Below are positions 1 through 9,179 of a stretch of DNA of 50,924 bases, piece by piece; the first letter of the stretch is position 1; each line of letters opens with the position of its first letter. The DNA comes from Phenylobacterium deserti (GTDB lineage: Bacteria; Pseudomonadota; Alphaproteobacteria; Caulobacterales; Caulobacteraceae): positions 1-50,924 of the forward strand of contig CALQQB010000028.1 in assembly GCA_943332615.1 (NCBI GenBank), written 5' to 3'. The position numbers were made by a program, and so were the translations under genes. The notes beneath the pieces are model-generated. The model saw only the letters and a program-made list of their open reading frames with translations. It searched no databases and was not told where the DNA came from.

Positions 1-2
1 AC

Positions 3-146
3 CAGACCTCAGACCACCGCACCGCCGAGCTCCCCACCTGGCTCCACCGCTACAACTGGCATCGACCCCACGGCGGGATAAAGTCCCAGACACCCATCAG
101 CCGCCTCGGCTTGGACGCGGACAACCTATTGAGGCTCCACACCTAG
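3..146 (+). pseudogene. IS481-family transposase, C-terminal end only
   Basis: The first 47 codons of the window read in frame to a TAG stop and show the end of a DDE transposase: a WLHRYNWHRPH motif followed by a region ending in NLLRLHT. This matches the usual C-terminus of IS481-type integrase-core transposases. The 5' part lies outside the window, so I cannot tell an intact element from a remnant. The DUF885 gene on the other strand ends at once: the two stop codons overlap in the sequence CCTAGG at 142-147. No terminal inverted repeat can therefore sit between them, which suggests the right end of the IS is lost or lies inside the neighbour's coding end. Confidence 0.8.
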
Positions 147-1966
147 GCCTGCGTCGCCACCCAGTCGGCCACATGCCGCTCCAGCACCGTCAGCGGCATC
201 GCCCCCGAAAGCAGCACCGCATCATGGTACGCTTTCAGGTCGAACCTGCCGCCAAGCTTGGCCTTGGCGTCGGCCCGCACCTTGGCCCAGACCGTGTGCC
301 CCACCTTGTAGCTGTTGGCCTGGCCGGGCGAGGCGAAGTAGCGCTCCACCTCGCGCTGGGCGCGGCTGGGCGTGTTGCCGAAGGTGTCGACCATGTACCG
401 GGTGGCCTTGGCCCGGCCCCAGCGCTTGTAGTGGATGCCTGTGTCGGTCACGAGCCGGGCCGCGCGGAACAGCAGCGACTGCAGGTAGCCGATCTTCAGC
501 AGCGGGTCCTTGTCGTTGGCGCCCATCTCGTCGGCCAGCTGTTCGGCATAGAGCGCCCAGCCTTCCGAGAAGGCGGAGAACCCGAAACCGGCCCGGCGGA
601 GGATCGGGATCTGGGTGCTCTCCTGAGCCAGCGCGATCTGCAGGTGGTGGCCGGGGATCGTCTCGTGGTGGGCGAGCGTCGGCAGGTTGTAGCGCGGCCA
701 GTCGGCCGTCTCTTTGAGGTTGATGTAGAAGGCGGCCGCCCGTGAGCCATCCAGGGCGGCGGATTGGTAGTAGCCGTTGGCCGCCCCGTCCTGGATGAAC
801 ACCGGCACGCGACGCACCTCCACCTTGGCCTTGGGCAGGGTGCGAAACGCCTGGGGCAGCAGCTTGTAGACGTCCACGATGTGGGCGTTCAGGTCGGCGA
901 TCATCTGCGCCCGGCCGTCGTCGTTGGCCGGATAGACCTGGGACGGGTCCTCGTTGAGCTTGGCCAGCCGGGCGCCCACCGTGCCGCCGGTCAGGCCCCG
1001 CGCCTTCAGCAGCGGCTCCAGCTGGGCGGTGATGTCGGCCACCTGGTCGAGGCCCAGCTGGTGGACCTCCTGCGGACTGTAGTTGGTCGTCGTCGAGGCC
1101 TTCACCGCGTCGGCGTAGTAGGCCTCGCCGTTGGGTACGGACCAGGCGCCCACATCCGGCCTGGCCTTGGCGCGCACCGCCTGCATGGCGGCGATCTGGC
1201 GGTCCAGCGAAGGGAACACCTCGGTCTCGACGATCTTCTGGGCGCGGGCCGCCCAGTCGCCGGGCACGCCCGCGGCCTGGACCTTCTTGGCGATCGAGGT
1301 GACCAGAATTGTCTGCGCGGCCGGCTGGTCGCGGAGCGACTTCATCTGGCCGATCGCAAGGTCGCAGATGAAATCGGCGGGCACGACCCCCATGGCCACG
1401 TCGGCCGTCTGGCGGACGACATCGTTGTCCATGGCTTTCGCGAAGCCGGACAGGCGGGAGAGGTAGGCGTCCGCGTCGGCCGCATTGGTGATCGCATGCT
1501 GGCTGTCCAGGAAGTCCGGGACGTTTGCGTAGGATCCGCTGCGCTGGCTGATCACGTACGGATTGAAGTTCCCGCCCACGTCGCCGAACTTGTACTTGTC
1601 GGCGTTCCGGACGGCTTGGTCGTTGGCATAGAGCACGACGTCCAGGTCCACCTTGCTGCTCGTAGATAGCTTCGTCCGATCGATGGCCTTCAGCTCACCC
1701 ACCCAGGTGCGGGCCCGTTCCTGGCGCTTCGCATTGCCAGCCGCGGTGTTGTCGTCGAGCCGGGACTTCAGGGTCGCGCGGGCGCCCTTGTCCAGGCCAA
1801 GCGACGTGGCGAACCGAGGGCTGTCGTCCACCTGGGTCTCGAACATGCGGTCCAGCTGGGCCCGCAACCTGGCGTCCTCGCCCCCTTGCGCAAGGGCCGG
1901 CGCGGCGCTTGCGAGCGCAGCCCCGGCTGTGGTGGCCAGGAAGGCGCGGCGGTCGATCGAAGTCAT
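143..1966 (-). CDS. DUF885 family secreted metallopeptidase-like protein (copy 1)
   Basis: This 607-residue protein belongs to the DUF885 family, whose members carry an HExxxGHH zinc-binding motif; here it reads HETIPGHH at about residues 432-439. The N-terminus has a twin-arginine-like RRAF followed by a hydrophobic stretch ending ALAQ, so export by Tat or Sec is likely. I start at the ATG at 1966, just before this signal, rather than at the far longer open frame upstream, which only shadows the next gene. The protein is a clear paralog of the one encoded 8 bp upstream (shared SLGLDKGA near the N-terminus, GGRFD and MPLT near the C-terminus). The two are probably cotranscribed. The substrate is unknown; a peptidase role is inferred from the family. 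Confidence 0.9.
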   Translation of the reverse strand: MTSIDRRAFLATTAGAALASAAPALAQGGEDARLRAQLDRMFETQVDDSPRFATSLGLDKGARATLKSRLDDNTAAGNAKRQERARTWVGELKAIDRTKLSTSSKVDLDVVLYANDQAVRNADKYKFGDVGGNFNPYVISQRSGSYANVPDFLDSQHAITNAADADAYLSRLSGFAKAMDNDVVRQTADVAMGVVPADFICDLAIGQMKSLRDQPAAQTILVTSIAKKVQAAGVPGDWAARAQKIVETEVFPSLDRQIAAMQAVRAKARPDVGAWSVPNGEAYYADAVKASTTTNYSPQEVHQLGLDQVADITAQLEPLLKARGLTGGTVGARLAKLNEDPSQVYPANDDGRAQMIADLNAHIVDVYKLLPQAFRTLPKAKVEVRRVPVFIQDGAANGYYQSAALDGSRAAAFYINLKETADWPRYNLPTLAHHETIPGHHLQIALAQESTQIPILRRAGFGFSAFSEGWALYAEQLADEMGANDKDPLLKIGYLQSLLFRAARLVTDTGIHYKRWGRAKATRYMVDTFGNTPSRAQREVERYFASPGQANSYKVGHTVWAKVRADAKAKLGGRFDLKAYHDAVLLSGAMPLTVLERHVADWVATQA

Positions 1967-1974
1967 GGAAATCC

Positions 1975-3780
1975 TCAGCCTTTGTTGGCGGCGATGTAGT
2001 TGTCGACGACGGCCGCCAGGGCGGTCAGCGGCATGGAGCCGGACACCAGCACCGCGTCGTGGAACTTGCGCGGATCGAACCGCCCGCCCAGCGCCATCCG
2101 CGCCTTGTCGCGCAGCTTCAGGATGGTGACCTTGCCCACCATGTAGCTGCAAGCTTGGCCCGGCCAGACCGAGTAGCGCTCGATCTCCTGGGCGGCCAGC
2201 GGTTCGGGGTCGCCCTCGATGCCGCGCATCTCGGCGATGGCCCTCTCGCGCGTCCACCGAAGGTGATGCAGGCCGCTGTCGGTGACCAGACGCGCCGAGC
2301 GCAGCAGAGCGTCGTGTATATAGCCCAGCTCGTTCAGCGGCTCGCCCTTGTAGAGCCCCATCTCCTGCACGACCTGCTCGGAATAGAGCGCCCAGCCCTC
2401 GGCGTAGGCGGCGAAGCCCATGACGCGGCGGATCATCGGCAGGTCGGCCTCGCGTTGGATCGAGATCTGCATGTGATGGCCGGGCACGCCCTCGTGATAG
2501 GTGGTCGTGGGCAGGAACCAGTAGGGGCTCTCGGCGGTGTCGCGCAGGTTCAGCCAGTAGACCCCCGGGCGCGAGCCATCGAGGCTGGCGGACTCGTAGT
2601 GGGTCGAGGCGCCGCCCTCGGTGGCGGGCGGAATGCGGCGGATCTCCAGCGGCGCCTTGGGCAGGGTCCCGAACTGCTCGGGCAGGCGCTTCTGCATCGT
2701 CTGTACCACCTTGTTCAGGTCGGTGATGATCTGCGCCTTGCCAGTGTCGGTGTTCGGATAGACGCCCTTCTTGCTGGCGTAGAGCGCGATGTAGCGTTCG
2801 CCCACAGTCCCCTGGGCGAAGCCCAGCTGCCTGAACAGCAGGTCGGCCCGCGCCGATAGCTCGGCGGTCACGTCGCGGCCCAGCTTGTGGACCTCGTCGG
2901 GGCTGATGCGGGTGGTGGTCTGCGAGAACAGCGACGCGGCGTAGTAGGCCTCGCCGTCGGGCAGCTTCCAACAGCCGGCGTCGTGGTTGGCCCTGGGCTT
3001 CAGGCTCTCCAGCAGCGCCATCTGCCGTTCCAGCGCCGGCATGACCTTGGCGGTGTAGGCCGCCGAGGCCGCCGCCATCCAGTCGCCGGCGACGCCCTTG
3101 GCCTTGGTCTTGGCGACCAGGGAGGTGACCAGAGTGGATGTCTCCGGCGGCGCGCGCAGCAGCTTCATGCCCCGCAGCGCGCCCTCGATGGCGTAGTCCG
3201 GCGGGATCACGCCCAGGCCGAGGTCGCGGCGAACCCGCTCGATCTCCTCGTCCATGACGCGTGCAAAGGCTTCCAGGCGGACGACATAGGCCTCGGCGTC
3301 GGCGCGGGTCTCGACGCTGTGCTGGCTCTCCAGGAAGTCCGGAACGTCCTGCCAGGCGCCCGAGATCTGGGCCAGGACGTAGGGGCTGCCGGCCCCGCCG
3401 CCGTAGGCGAACTGGCGGCTGGCGTCCTCGGTGGACTGCAGGTCGAACAGCATCGTGTCGTAGTTGACCGCGGCCATGCCGCCGAGCGCCGAACGGTCGA
3501 TGGCCTTCAGCCGGCGCAGCTGGTCGGTGTTGATCTGCTTGCGCCGCTCGACCCCGGCGAATGAGGCGTCCCGCAGTTTCGACTTGGCGTCGGCATGGGC
3601 GCCCTTGTCGAGGCCCAGCGAGGTGACCAGCTCGGGGCTCTCGGCCAGGGCCTCGGCGAACACCTCGTCCAGGAACTTGGCGAGTTGCCCTGCGGCGCCC
3701 GGCGCCGGCTGCGCTGCGGCCCGGGTGGCGAAGGCGGCGACCGCGGCGGCGGTGATGATCAGCTGGCGACGGCTGTGCAA
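1975..3780 (-). CDS. DUF885 family secreted metallopeptidase-like protein (copy 2)
   Basis: This is a 601-residue DUF885 protein with the zinc-site motif HEGVPGHH near residue 428 and the family C-terminus (GGRFDPRKFHDAVL). The N-terminus SRRQLII followed by an Ala-rich hydrophobic core ending RAAAQP looks like a Tat or Sec signal peptide. It is the first gene of a two-gene tandem array, with the second copy only 8 bp downstream. The arrangement suggests local duplication followed by divergence, since the proteins share blocks along their length but are far from identical. It is divergent from the secreted M20 peptidase across 184 bp, so the three genes may form one periplasmic peptide-degradation locus. 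That grouping is inference. Confidence 0.9.
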   Translation of the reverse strand: MHSRRQLIITAAAVAAFATRAAAQPAPGAAGQLAKFLDEVFAEALAESPELVTSLGLDKGAHADAKSKLRDASFAGVERRKQINTDQLRRLKAIDRSALGGMAAVNYDTMLFDLQSTEDASRQFAYGGGAGSPYVLAQISGAWQDVPDFLESQHSVETRADAEAYVVRLEAFARVMDEEIERVRRDLGLGVIPPDYAIEGALRGMKLLRAPPETSTLVTSLVAKTKAKGVAGDWMAAASAAYTAKVMPALERQMALLESLKPRANHDAGCWKLPDGEAYYAASLFSQTTTRISPDEVHKLGRDVTAELSARADLLFRQLGFAQGTVGERYIALYASKKGVYPNTDTGKAQIITDLNKVVQTMQKRLPEQFGTLPKAPLEIRRIPPATEGGASTHYESASLDGSRPGVYWLNLRDTAESPYWFLPTTTYHEGVPGHHMQISIQREADLPMIRRVMGFAAYAEGWALYSEQVVQEMGLYKGEPLNELGYIHDALLRSARLVTDSGLHHLRWTRERAIAEMRGIEGDPEPLAAQEIERYSVWPGQACSYMVGKVTILKLRDKARMALGGRFDPRKFHDAVLVSGSMPLTALAAVVDNYIAANKG

Positions 3781-3964
3781 GCTCTCGCCTCCCGTTACAT
3801 GATGTGACCCGCAGGCTTAAAGGTCGTGGATGCGCCGGGGCAACCAAAGGGTCGAATCGACGCATTAAATCCCGGTAATGCGGTAGGGCCTGCCCGCAAC
3901 GCCTAGCGAAACCTGGTCGGATCGGCTGAAATGGCCGAGCTTCCCGCTCAAGGATTCTATCCTG

Positions 3965-5263
3965 ATGTTATGCGCTTCGCGGCTCGTACTGGCCGCCGCT
4001 CTTTCTCTCGCCCTTACCGCGCCCGCCAGCGCGCAGCCTAAGCCTCTCCTCGCCGACAAGGCCGTGGCGACTATCCGCGCCAGCGCCGGGTTCAAGACCG
4101 CCATGGCCACCCTCGACGCCCAGCACGACCGGATCGTCGCCGAGACCATAGAGCTGACCGAGATCCCTGCCCCGCCCTTCAAGGAGCAGGTCCGCGCCGA
4201 GGCCTATATGGCGAAACTGAAGGCGCTGGGGCTCAGCGACGTGGAGATGGACGCCGAGGGCAATGTCATGGGCCTGCGCCGTGGGGCCGGCCCGGCCGGC
4301 GGGCCGGTGGTGGTGCTGGCCGCGCACCTGGACACGGTCTTCCCGGAAGGCACCAATGTGAAGGTCCGCCGCGAGGGCACGAAGCTGTTCTCCCCCGGCG
4401 TCGGCGACGACACCCACTCGCTGGCGGTGCTGCTGGGCTACATCCGCGCGCTGGACGCGGGAAAAGTGAAGACGAAGAAAGACATCCTGTTCGTCGGCAA
4501 TGTCGGCGAGGAGGGCCCCGGCGACCTGCGCGGCGTCCGGCACATCTTCGGCAAGGGCAGGTACAAGGACCGGATCGTGGCCTTCTTCTCGATGGACGGC
4601 ACCTCGGCCGAGCGGGTGACCTATGGCGCGGTGGGCTCACGTCGCTATCGCGTCACGTTCAAGGGCCCGGGCGGTCATAGCTACGGCGCCTTCGGCCTGG
4701 TCAACCCGATGGCGGCCATGGGCACGACGGTGGTGGAGATGAACAAGGTGCGGACGCCCGCCCAGCCCAAGACCACCTACATGACCAGCGTGGTCGGCGG
4801 CGGCACCTCGGTGAACTCGATCCCCGACGCCATCTGGCTCGAGGTCGATATGCGCTCCGAAAGCGCCGAGGAACTGAGCAAGATCGACCAGATCTTCCTG
4901 CGCATCGTCAAGAGCGCGGTCGATCAGGAGAACGCGGCCCGCTCCACTCGCGTCGGCCGCATCTCCGCCGATGTGAAGCTGATCGGCGAGCGGCCGACCG
5001 GGGCCACGCGCCAGGATGCTGAGATCGTGCAGATCACCGCCGCCGCCGTCCGCGCCGCCGGCTACGCCATGCCGCTCCTTGGCGCTAGCTCCACCGACTC
5101 CAACATCCCCATCAGCCTGGGTATCCCGGCGGTGACCATCGGCTCCGGCGGCGATGGCGGCAGGGCGCACGCGGTGGACGAATGGATCGACATCGCCAAG
5201 CCGGAGAGCCTGAAGGGCATGGCTGTGGGCCTGTCGGCGGTGTTGGCGATGGCTGGAGTCTGA
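3965..5263 (+). CDS. Secreted M20 family zinc peptidase
   Basis: This 432-residue protein starts with a Sec signal peptide (hydrophobic core, cleavage expected after ASAQ). The M20 dinuclear zinc motifs follow in order: AAHLDTV near residue 120, GVGDD near 147, the catalytic-base region GEEGPGD near 182, SMDGT near 205, and a dimerisation domain starting at GPGGHSYGAFG. The late block ASSTDSNIP and the HAVDEW segment supply the last metal-site residues. M20 enzymes include aminopeptidases, dipeptidases and carboxypeptidases; the exact specificity is not visible. The layout resembles PepT-like and M20/M25/M40 exopeptidases. It sits divergently from two secreted DUF885 proteins. A long inverted repeat lies 30 bp after its stop. 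Confidence 0.9.
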   Translation: MLCASRLVLAAALSLALTAPASAQPKPLLADKAVATIRASAGFKTAMATLDAQHDRIVAETIELTEIPAPPFKEQVRAEAYMAKLKALGLSDVEMDAEGNVMGLRRGAGPAGGPVVVLAAHLDTVFPEGTNVKVRREGTKLFSPGVGDDTHSLAVLLGYIRALDAGKVKTKKDILFVGNVGEEGPGDLRGVRHIFGKGRYKDRIVAFFSMDGTSAERVTYGAVGSRRYRVTFKGPGGHSYGAFGLVNPMAAMGTTVVEMNKVRTPAQPKTTYMTSVVGGGTSVNSIPDAIWLEVDMRSESAEELSKIDQIFLRIVKSAVDQENAARSTRVGRISADVKLIGERPTGATRQDAEIVQITAAAVRAAGYAMPLLGASSTDSNIPISLGIPAVTIGSGGDGGRAHAVDEWIDIAKPESLKGMAVGLSAVLAMAGV

Positions 5264-5293
5264 GGGGCGGTTGCAATTGCCAAACAACAACCC

Positions 5294-5420
5294 CCGCTCA
5301 TCCCGGCGAATGCCGGGACCCAGATCTCAAGGCTGGAAGGGTGACTGGAGAGGACAGGCGCCCCTAGAGCGCACCGCCGCGCTATGCCATCTGGGTCCCG
5401 GCATTCGCCGGGATGAGCGG
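5294..5420. repeat. Dispersed 127-bp repeat with 32-bp perfect inverted ends (copy 1)
   Basis: The left arm 5294-5325 is a perfect reverse complement of the right arm 5389-5420 (32 of 32). The arms begin with CCGCTCATCCCGGCGAATGC. The inner part starts with CTCAAGGCTG. A second copy with the same architecture and the same inner start, in the same orientation, lies at 44955-45082. It sits between the M20 peptidase and the flavoprotein gene. Such palindromic intergenic elements can form strong RNA hairpins and may act as terminators or mRNA stabilisers, but the two copies argue for a mobile or spread repeat family. Confidence 0.85.
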
Positions 5421-5482
5421 TATGGGGTGTGTCGTGGGCCCTTCTGCCCGACCCACCTCCATCGACAGACTGCACTGGCCCG

Positions 5483-6685
5483 ATGCCCAGTGTAGCCGTC
5501 ATCGGCGCAGGCCCCGCTGGTCTGTTCGCCGCCGAGCAGCTGGCAGCCGCAGGATGCGCCGTCACGGTGTACGACCGCATGCCCTCGGTCGGGCGCAAAT
5601 TCCTGATGGCCGGCCGCGGCGGGCTCAACCTGACGCACTCGCAACCCTTCGAAGGCTTCGTTGGCCGCTATGGCGAGGCGGCGGCACGGCTGCGGCCGAT
5701 GCTGCAGGCGTTCCCACCCGCCGCTCTCATCGCGTGGGCGGAATCGCTCGGACAACCGACCTTCGTGGGCTCCTCCGGCCGCGTCTTCCCCAAGGCGCTG
5801 AAGGCCTCGCCGCTGTTGCGGGCCTGGCTGGCGCGGCTGGCGGCGACCGGGGTGGTGGTCCGCACCCGGCATGAGTGGCTAGGCTGGACCGCCGGCGGCG
5901 ACCTGCGCTTCCAGACCCAGGACGGCGAGGTCACCGTGGCGGCGGACGCGACCGTCCTGGCCCTGGGCGGCGCCAGCTGGCCGAAGCTCGGTTCGGACGG
6001 GGGCTGGGCGGCGATTCTGGCGCCAGCCGGGGTCGCGGTGACGCCGCTGCGCCCGGCCAACATGGGGTTCGATATCGCCTGGAGCCCGGTGATGCACGCC
6101 TTCGCCGGGCAGCCGCTGAAAAACATCGCTTTCCGCGTCGGCGACCGGGAGGCGCGCGGCGAGGCAATGGTCACCGAGCACGGCCTGGAAGGCGGCGCGC
6201 TCTACGCACTCTCCGCGCCGCTCCGGGACGCGATCACGGCCGACGGCGCGGTGAGGCTGGAGATCGACCTGCGACCCGACGCCTCGCACGTCGACCTGAT
6301 CGCTCGGCTGAGCCAGCCACGCGGCAGCCAGTCGCTGGCGAACCACCTGCGCAAGACCGTGCGGCTCTCGCCCCTGGAGACCAACCTGCTGCGCGAAGCC
6401 CACGGCAAGGACCTGCCGTCGGACCCCGCCGCGCTGGCCGCCGCCATCAAGGCCGCGCCGCTGCGCCTGACCGGTGTGCAGCCCTTGGCCCGCGCCATCT
6501 CCACCGCAGGCGGGGTGGCGCTGGAGGCTGTGGACAGAGACCTGATGCTGGGGCTCCGCCCCGGCGTCTTCCTCGCCGGCGAGATGCTGGACTGGGAAGC
6601 CCCGACCGGCGGCTACCTGCTGCAGGCCTGCTTCGCCACCGGCCTCGCGGCGGCGCAGGGGGTCTTGAAACGGCTGGCGGCGTAG
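5483..6685 (+). CDS. BaiN/HI0933-like NAD(P)/FAD-dependent oxidoreductase (TIGR03862-like)
   Basis: This 400-residue flavoprotein opens directly with a Rossmann dinucleotide fold (VAVIGAGPAGLFAAEQ, residues 4-19), so I chose the ATG at 5483; the frame stays open 18 codons upstream but adds only low-complexity residues. The signature block GRKFLMAGRGGLNLTHS at about residues 36-52 is typical of the HI0933/BaiN family. The C-terminal part (LAGEMLDWEAPTGGYLLQ) closes the FAD site. Relatives are flavin-dependent reductases whose physiological substrates are mostly unknown. It stands alone, downstream of the dispersed repeat and convergent with a TauD-like dioxygenase gene 6 bp away. Confidence 0.85.
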   Translation: MPSVAVIGAGPAGLFAAEQLAAAGCAVTVYDRMPSVGRKFLMAGRGGLNLTHSQPFEGFVGRYGEAAARLRPMLQAFPPAALIAWAESLGQPTFVGSSGRVFPKALKASPLLRAWLARLAATGVVVRTRHEWLGWTAGGDLRFQTQDGEVTVAADATVLALGGASWPKLGSDGGWAAILAPAGVAVTPLRPANMGFDIAWSPVMHAFAGQPLKNIAFRVGDREARGEAMVTEHGLEGGALYALSAPLRDAITADGAVRLEIDLRPDASHVDLIARLSQPRGSQSLANHLRKTVRLSPLETNLLREAHGKDLPSDPAALAAAIKAAPLRLTGVQPLARAISTAGGVALEAVDRDLMLGLRPGVFLAGEMLDWEAPTGGYLLQACFATGLAAAQGVLKRLAA

Positions 6686-6691
6686 ACTGAC

Positions 6692-7558
6692 CTACTCCGC
6701 CGCCACCCGCGCCCGCGCCATTTTCGGCCACGGATCGACCGTCACTCGGCGCATGTGGCGGCGCTGGCCGGCATAGTCATTGAGCGCGAAGTGCCAGACC
6801 GAGCGATTGTCCCAGAACGCCACCGAGCCCTTGGCCCAGGCGAAGCGGGTGGTGAAGGCCTCGTAGCGGCAATGCTGGAACAGGTAGTCCAGCAGCGCCT
6901 TGGACTCGCTGGTCTTCCAGCCGTCGATGCGCAGGGTGAAGGCCGGATTGACGTACAGCGCCTTGCGGCCGGTCTCCGGGTGGACCAGCACCATCGGGTG
7001 GACGAACTCGCCCACATAGCCGTCGGCCTCGGCCACCTGCATGGAGCCGCGCTTCTGGGCCGAGGTCCCCTGGGCGGAATACTCGCGGCTGGCGGAGTGG
7101 ACGGCGTTCAGGGTCTCCAGCGTAGCCTTCAGGCCCGGCGACAGGGCGTCATAGGCCGCGGCCTGGCTGGAGAACAGGGTGTCGCCCCCGAACTCGGGGA
7201 GTTCCACGGCATAGAGAATCGAGCCGATCGCCGGGGTCTCCAGGAAGCTCATGTCCGAGTGCCAGCCGCCGCCGAAATTGATCTTGTCGGAGGGCTCCTT
7301 GATGATCTCCATCACCTCGGGCTGGCCGGCCATGCCCGTCACATAGGGGTGGATATTCAACGGCCCGAACCGCGCGCCGAACGCGACCTGCTGGGTGGGC
7401 GTCAGGATTTGGTCGCGGAAGAAGATCACCTGATGCTCGACCAGGGCCTGGCGGATCGCGGCGACGACGCCGTCGGCCAGGGGCCCTGAGAGGTCGACGC
7501 CGGAGATTTCGGCGCCAAGGGCGCCGCTGGTGCGGCGGATTTTGAGCGATTGGACCAT
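6692..7558 (-). CDS. TauD/TfdA family Fe(II)/2-oxoglutarate dioxygenase
   Basis: This 288-residue protein has the TauD fold from end to end. GWHSDMSF at residues 98-105 holds the first two iron ligands of the HxD motif (His100, Asp102). The third ligand is the His of SVWHFALND near residue 256, and the following RRHMRRVT supplies the Arg that binds 2-oxoglutarate. Family members hydroxylate taurine, alkyl sulfonates, 2,4-D and related substrates. No sulfonate transporter is nearby, so taurine should not be assumed. It is divergent from a phytanoyl-CoA-type dioxygenase with 54 bp between starts, and the two may share a promoter region. Confidence 0.92.
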   Translation of the reverse strand: MVQSLKIRRTSGALGAEISGVDLSGPLADGVVAAIRQALVEHQVIFFRDQILTPTQQVAFGARFGPLNIHPYVTGMAGQPEVMEIIKEPSDKINFGGGWHSDMSFLETPAIGSILYAVELPEFGGDTLFSSQAAAYDALSPGLKATLETLNAVHSASREYSAQGTSAQKRGSMQVAEADGYVGEFVHPMVLVHPETGRKALYVNPAFTLRIDGWKTSESKALLDYLFQHCRYEAFTTRFAWAKGSVAFWDNRSVWHFALNDYAGQRRHMRRVTVDPWPKMARARVAAE

Positions 7559-7612
7559 GACGCCTCCGGTTTGGCTGCCTAGATTAAATCACAGCGCGGG
7601 AGGCTGAGCGAT

Positions 7613-8449
7613 ATGGACCTACCCAAGACGGGCTTCGACGCCGACGCCCACGCCGCAGAGATCCGCGCGCAGGGCTTCACGGTGATCCCGGATTTCCTGA
7701 GCCCGGAGACGATCGCCGCTGTCCGCGCCGGCCTCGCCCCCTACCAGGACAGCCACCACGGCCGGAACGACTTCGAGGGCTTCAAGACCGAGCGGGTCTA
7801 TACGCTCGTCGCGCGAGCCAAGGTGTTCGAGGACCTGGTAGAGGAGCCGCGCGTCCTGGCCATCCTCGATCGCTTCCTGCAGCCCGGCTACCTGCTGACC
7901 GCCACCCAGTCGATCCAGATCAACCCTGGCGAGACGCCCCAAGGCCTGCACACCGACGACGGCTTCTACAAAGTGCCCCGCCCGCGCCCGGCGATCAGCT
8001 ACACCCTCATCGCCGCGGTCGATCCCTTCACTAAGGCGAACGGCTGCACCGAGGTGATCCCTGGCAGCCACAAGTGGGGCAGCCTGGGCGACGTGGGCCG
8101 ACCCAACGACCTGGCGAGCATGGAGGCGATGCTGGTTCCCATGGAGATCCCGGCCGGCGCCTGCTTCATCATGGCGGGAACCACCCTGCATCGCGGCGGC
8201 GGCAACACCAGCAACCGCCCCCGGCTGGCCTTCACCAACCAGTACTGCGAGCCCTGGGCCCGGCCGCAGGAGAACTTCTTTCTAGCCATCCCGCCGGAAC
8301 AGGCGCGCACGATGTCGCCCCGGGTGCAGAAGCTGCTGGGCTACGACATCTGGCCCTCGTTCATGGGCATGGTCACCGCCTCGCACCCGTCGAAGGCTCT
8401 GGAGCCGGGCTGGGTCCCGCCGGTGGTGGCGCAGCGGCCGCCTAGCTGA
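7613..8449 (+). CDS. Phytanoyl-CoA dioxygenase (PhyH) family protein
   Basis: This is a 278-residue PhyH-type non-heme iron oxygenase. The iron-binding motif HTDD lies at residues 113-116 (His113, Asp115), the distal histidine is probably His193 in TLHRGGGN, and an Arg about ten residues later (NRPRLAF) would hold 2-oxoglutarate. The phrase NGCTEVIPGSHKWG at about 143-156 is a hallmark of this superfamily. Bacterial members act on varied substrates, from lipids to secondary metabolites. It faces the TauD-like gene divergently, and its last 8 bp overlap the end of the convergent dienelactone hydrolase gene. The natural substrate is not predictable from sequence. Confidence 0.9.
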   Translation: MDLPKTGFDADAHAAEIRAQGFTVIPDFLSPETIAAVRAGLAPYQDSHHGRNDFEGFKTERVYTLVARAKVFEDLVEEPRVLAILDRFLQPGYLLTATQSIQINPGETPQGLHTDDGFYKVPRPRPAISYTLIAAVDPFTKANGCTEVIPGSHKWGSLGDVGRPNDLASMEAMLVPMEIPAGACFIMAGTTLHRGGGNTSNRPRLAFTNQYCEPWARPQENFFLAIPPEQARTMSPRVQKLLGYDIWPSFMGMVTASHPSKALEPGWVPPVVAQRPPS

Positions 8450-9179
8450 GATTCCGTGCGAACAGGGCGAACAGCCGCTCCCAGTGCCGCTCGGCTGCCG
8501 GCTTGTCGTAGACGGGGCGTTGCGGGAAGGCGAAGCCATGGTGGACGGCGGGGTACAGCTCGACCTCGGCATTGACGCCGTCGGCCTTCAGCGACGCGTC
8601 CAGGGCCTCGACCATCTCCAGCGGCGCCCAGGCGTCATGCTCGGCGCAAGCGAAGTAGAGCTCGGCCCTGGTCTTCTGGGCCGCCAGGTGTGGGCTGTCG
8701 GGCGCGTCGGTGACCAGCTGGACGCCATAGAGCGAGGCCGCGCAGCGGATCCGCTCGGGATGGCGGGCGGCCACGTTGATCGCGTACTGGCCGCTCATGC
8801 AGTAGCCGATGGCGCCGGCCGCGCCCGGGCTGGCCGCGGGGTCGCGATCGGCGAAGTCGAGCAGAGCGTCGGCGTCGTCCATCACCAGCGGGATGGTCAG
8901 CGAGCCCATGAATTCGAACATCCTGGCGCGAGCTTCGGCCTCCGGCAGCGGGGGAAGATCCTTCATCTCCATCACGCCCGACCGGTAATAGAGGTTGGGC
9001 AGCATCACGTAGTAGCCGACCGCCGCGATCCGCCGGGCCATGTCACGCAGTTCCTCGCGGATCGCCGGAGCGTCCATGAAGAACAGGATGATCGGGAACG
9101 GCCCGCCCCGCTCGGGGTGCGCGATGAAGGTGGTGGTTGCGCCGCCCTTGGTGGCGATCTCGACGGTCTGCTCGATCAT
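8442..9179 (-). CDS. Dienelactone hydrolase family protein
   Basis: This 245-residue alpha/beta hydrolase has the cysteine nucleophile elbow GYCMSG (Cys127), the acid Asp182 in AEHDAW and the base His213 or His214 in VHHGFAF, the triad layout of dienelactone hydrolases. The start ATG overlaps the TGA of the upstream SDR gene (ATGA), so the pair is translationally coupled. Dienelactone hydrolases open lactone rings in chloroaromatic catabolism, but most family members hydrolyse unknown esters. Coupling to a short-chain dehydrogenase suggests sequential oxidation and ester or lactone hydrolysis of one compound. Confidence 0.9.
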   Translation of the reverse strand: MIEQTVEIATKGGATTTFIAHPERGGPFPIILFFMDAPAIREELRDMARRIAAVGYYVMLPNLYYRSGVMEMKDLPPLPEAEARARMFEFMGSLTIPLVMDDADALLDFADRDPAASPGAAGAIGYCMSGQYAINVAARHPERIRCAASLYGVQLVTDAPDSPHLAAQKTRAELYFACAEHDAWAPLEMVEALDASLKADGVNAEVELYPAVHHGFAFPQRPVYDKPAAERHWERLFALFARNLS

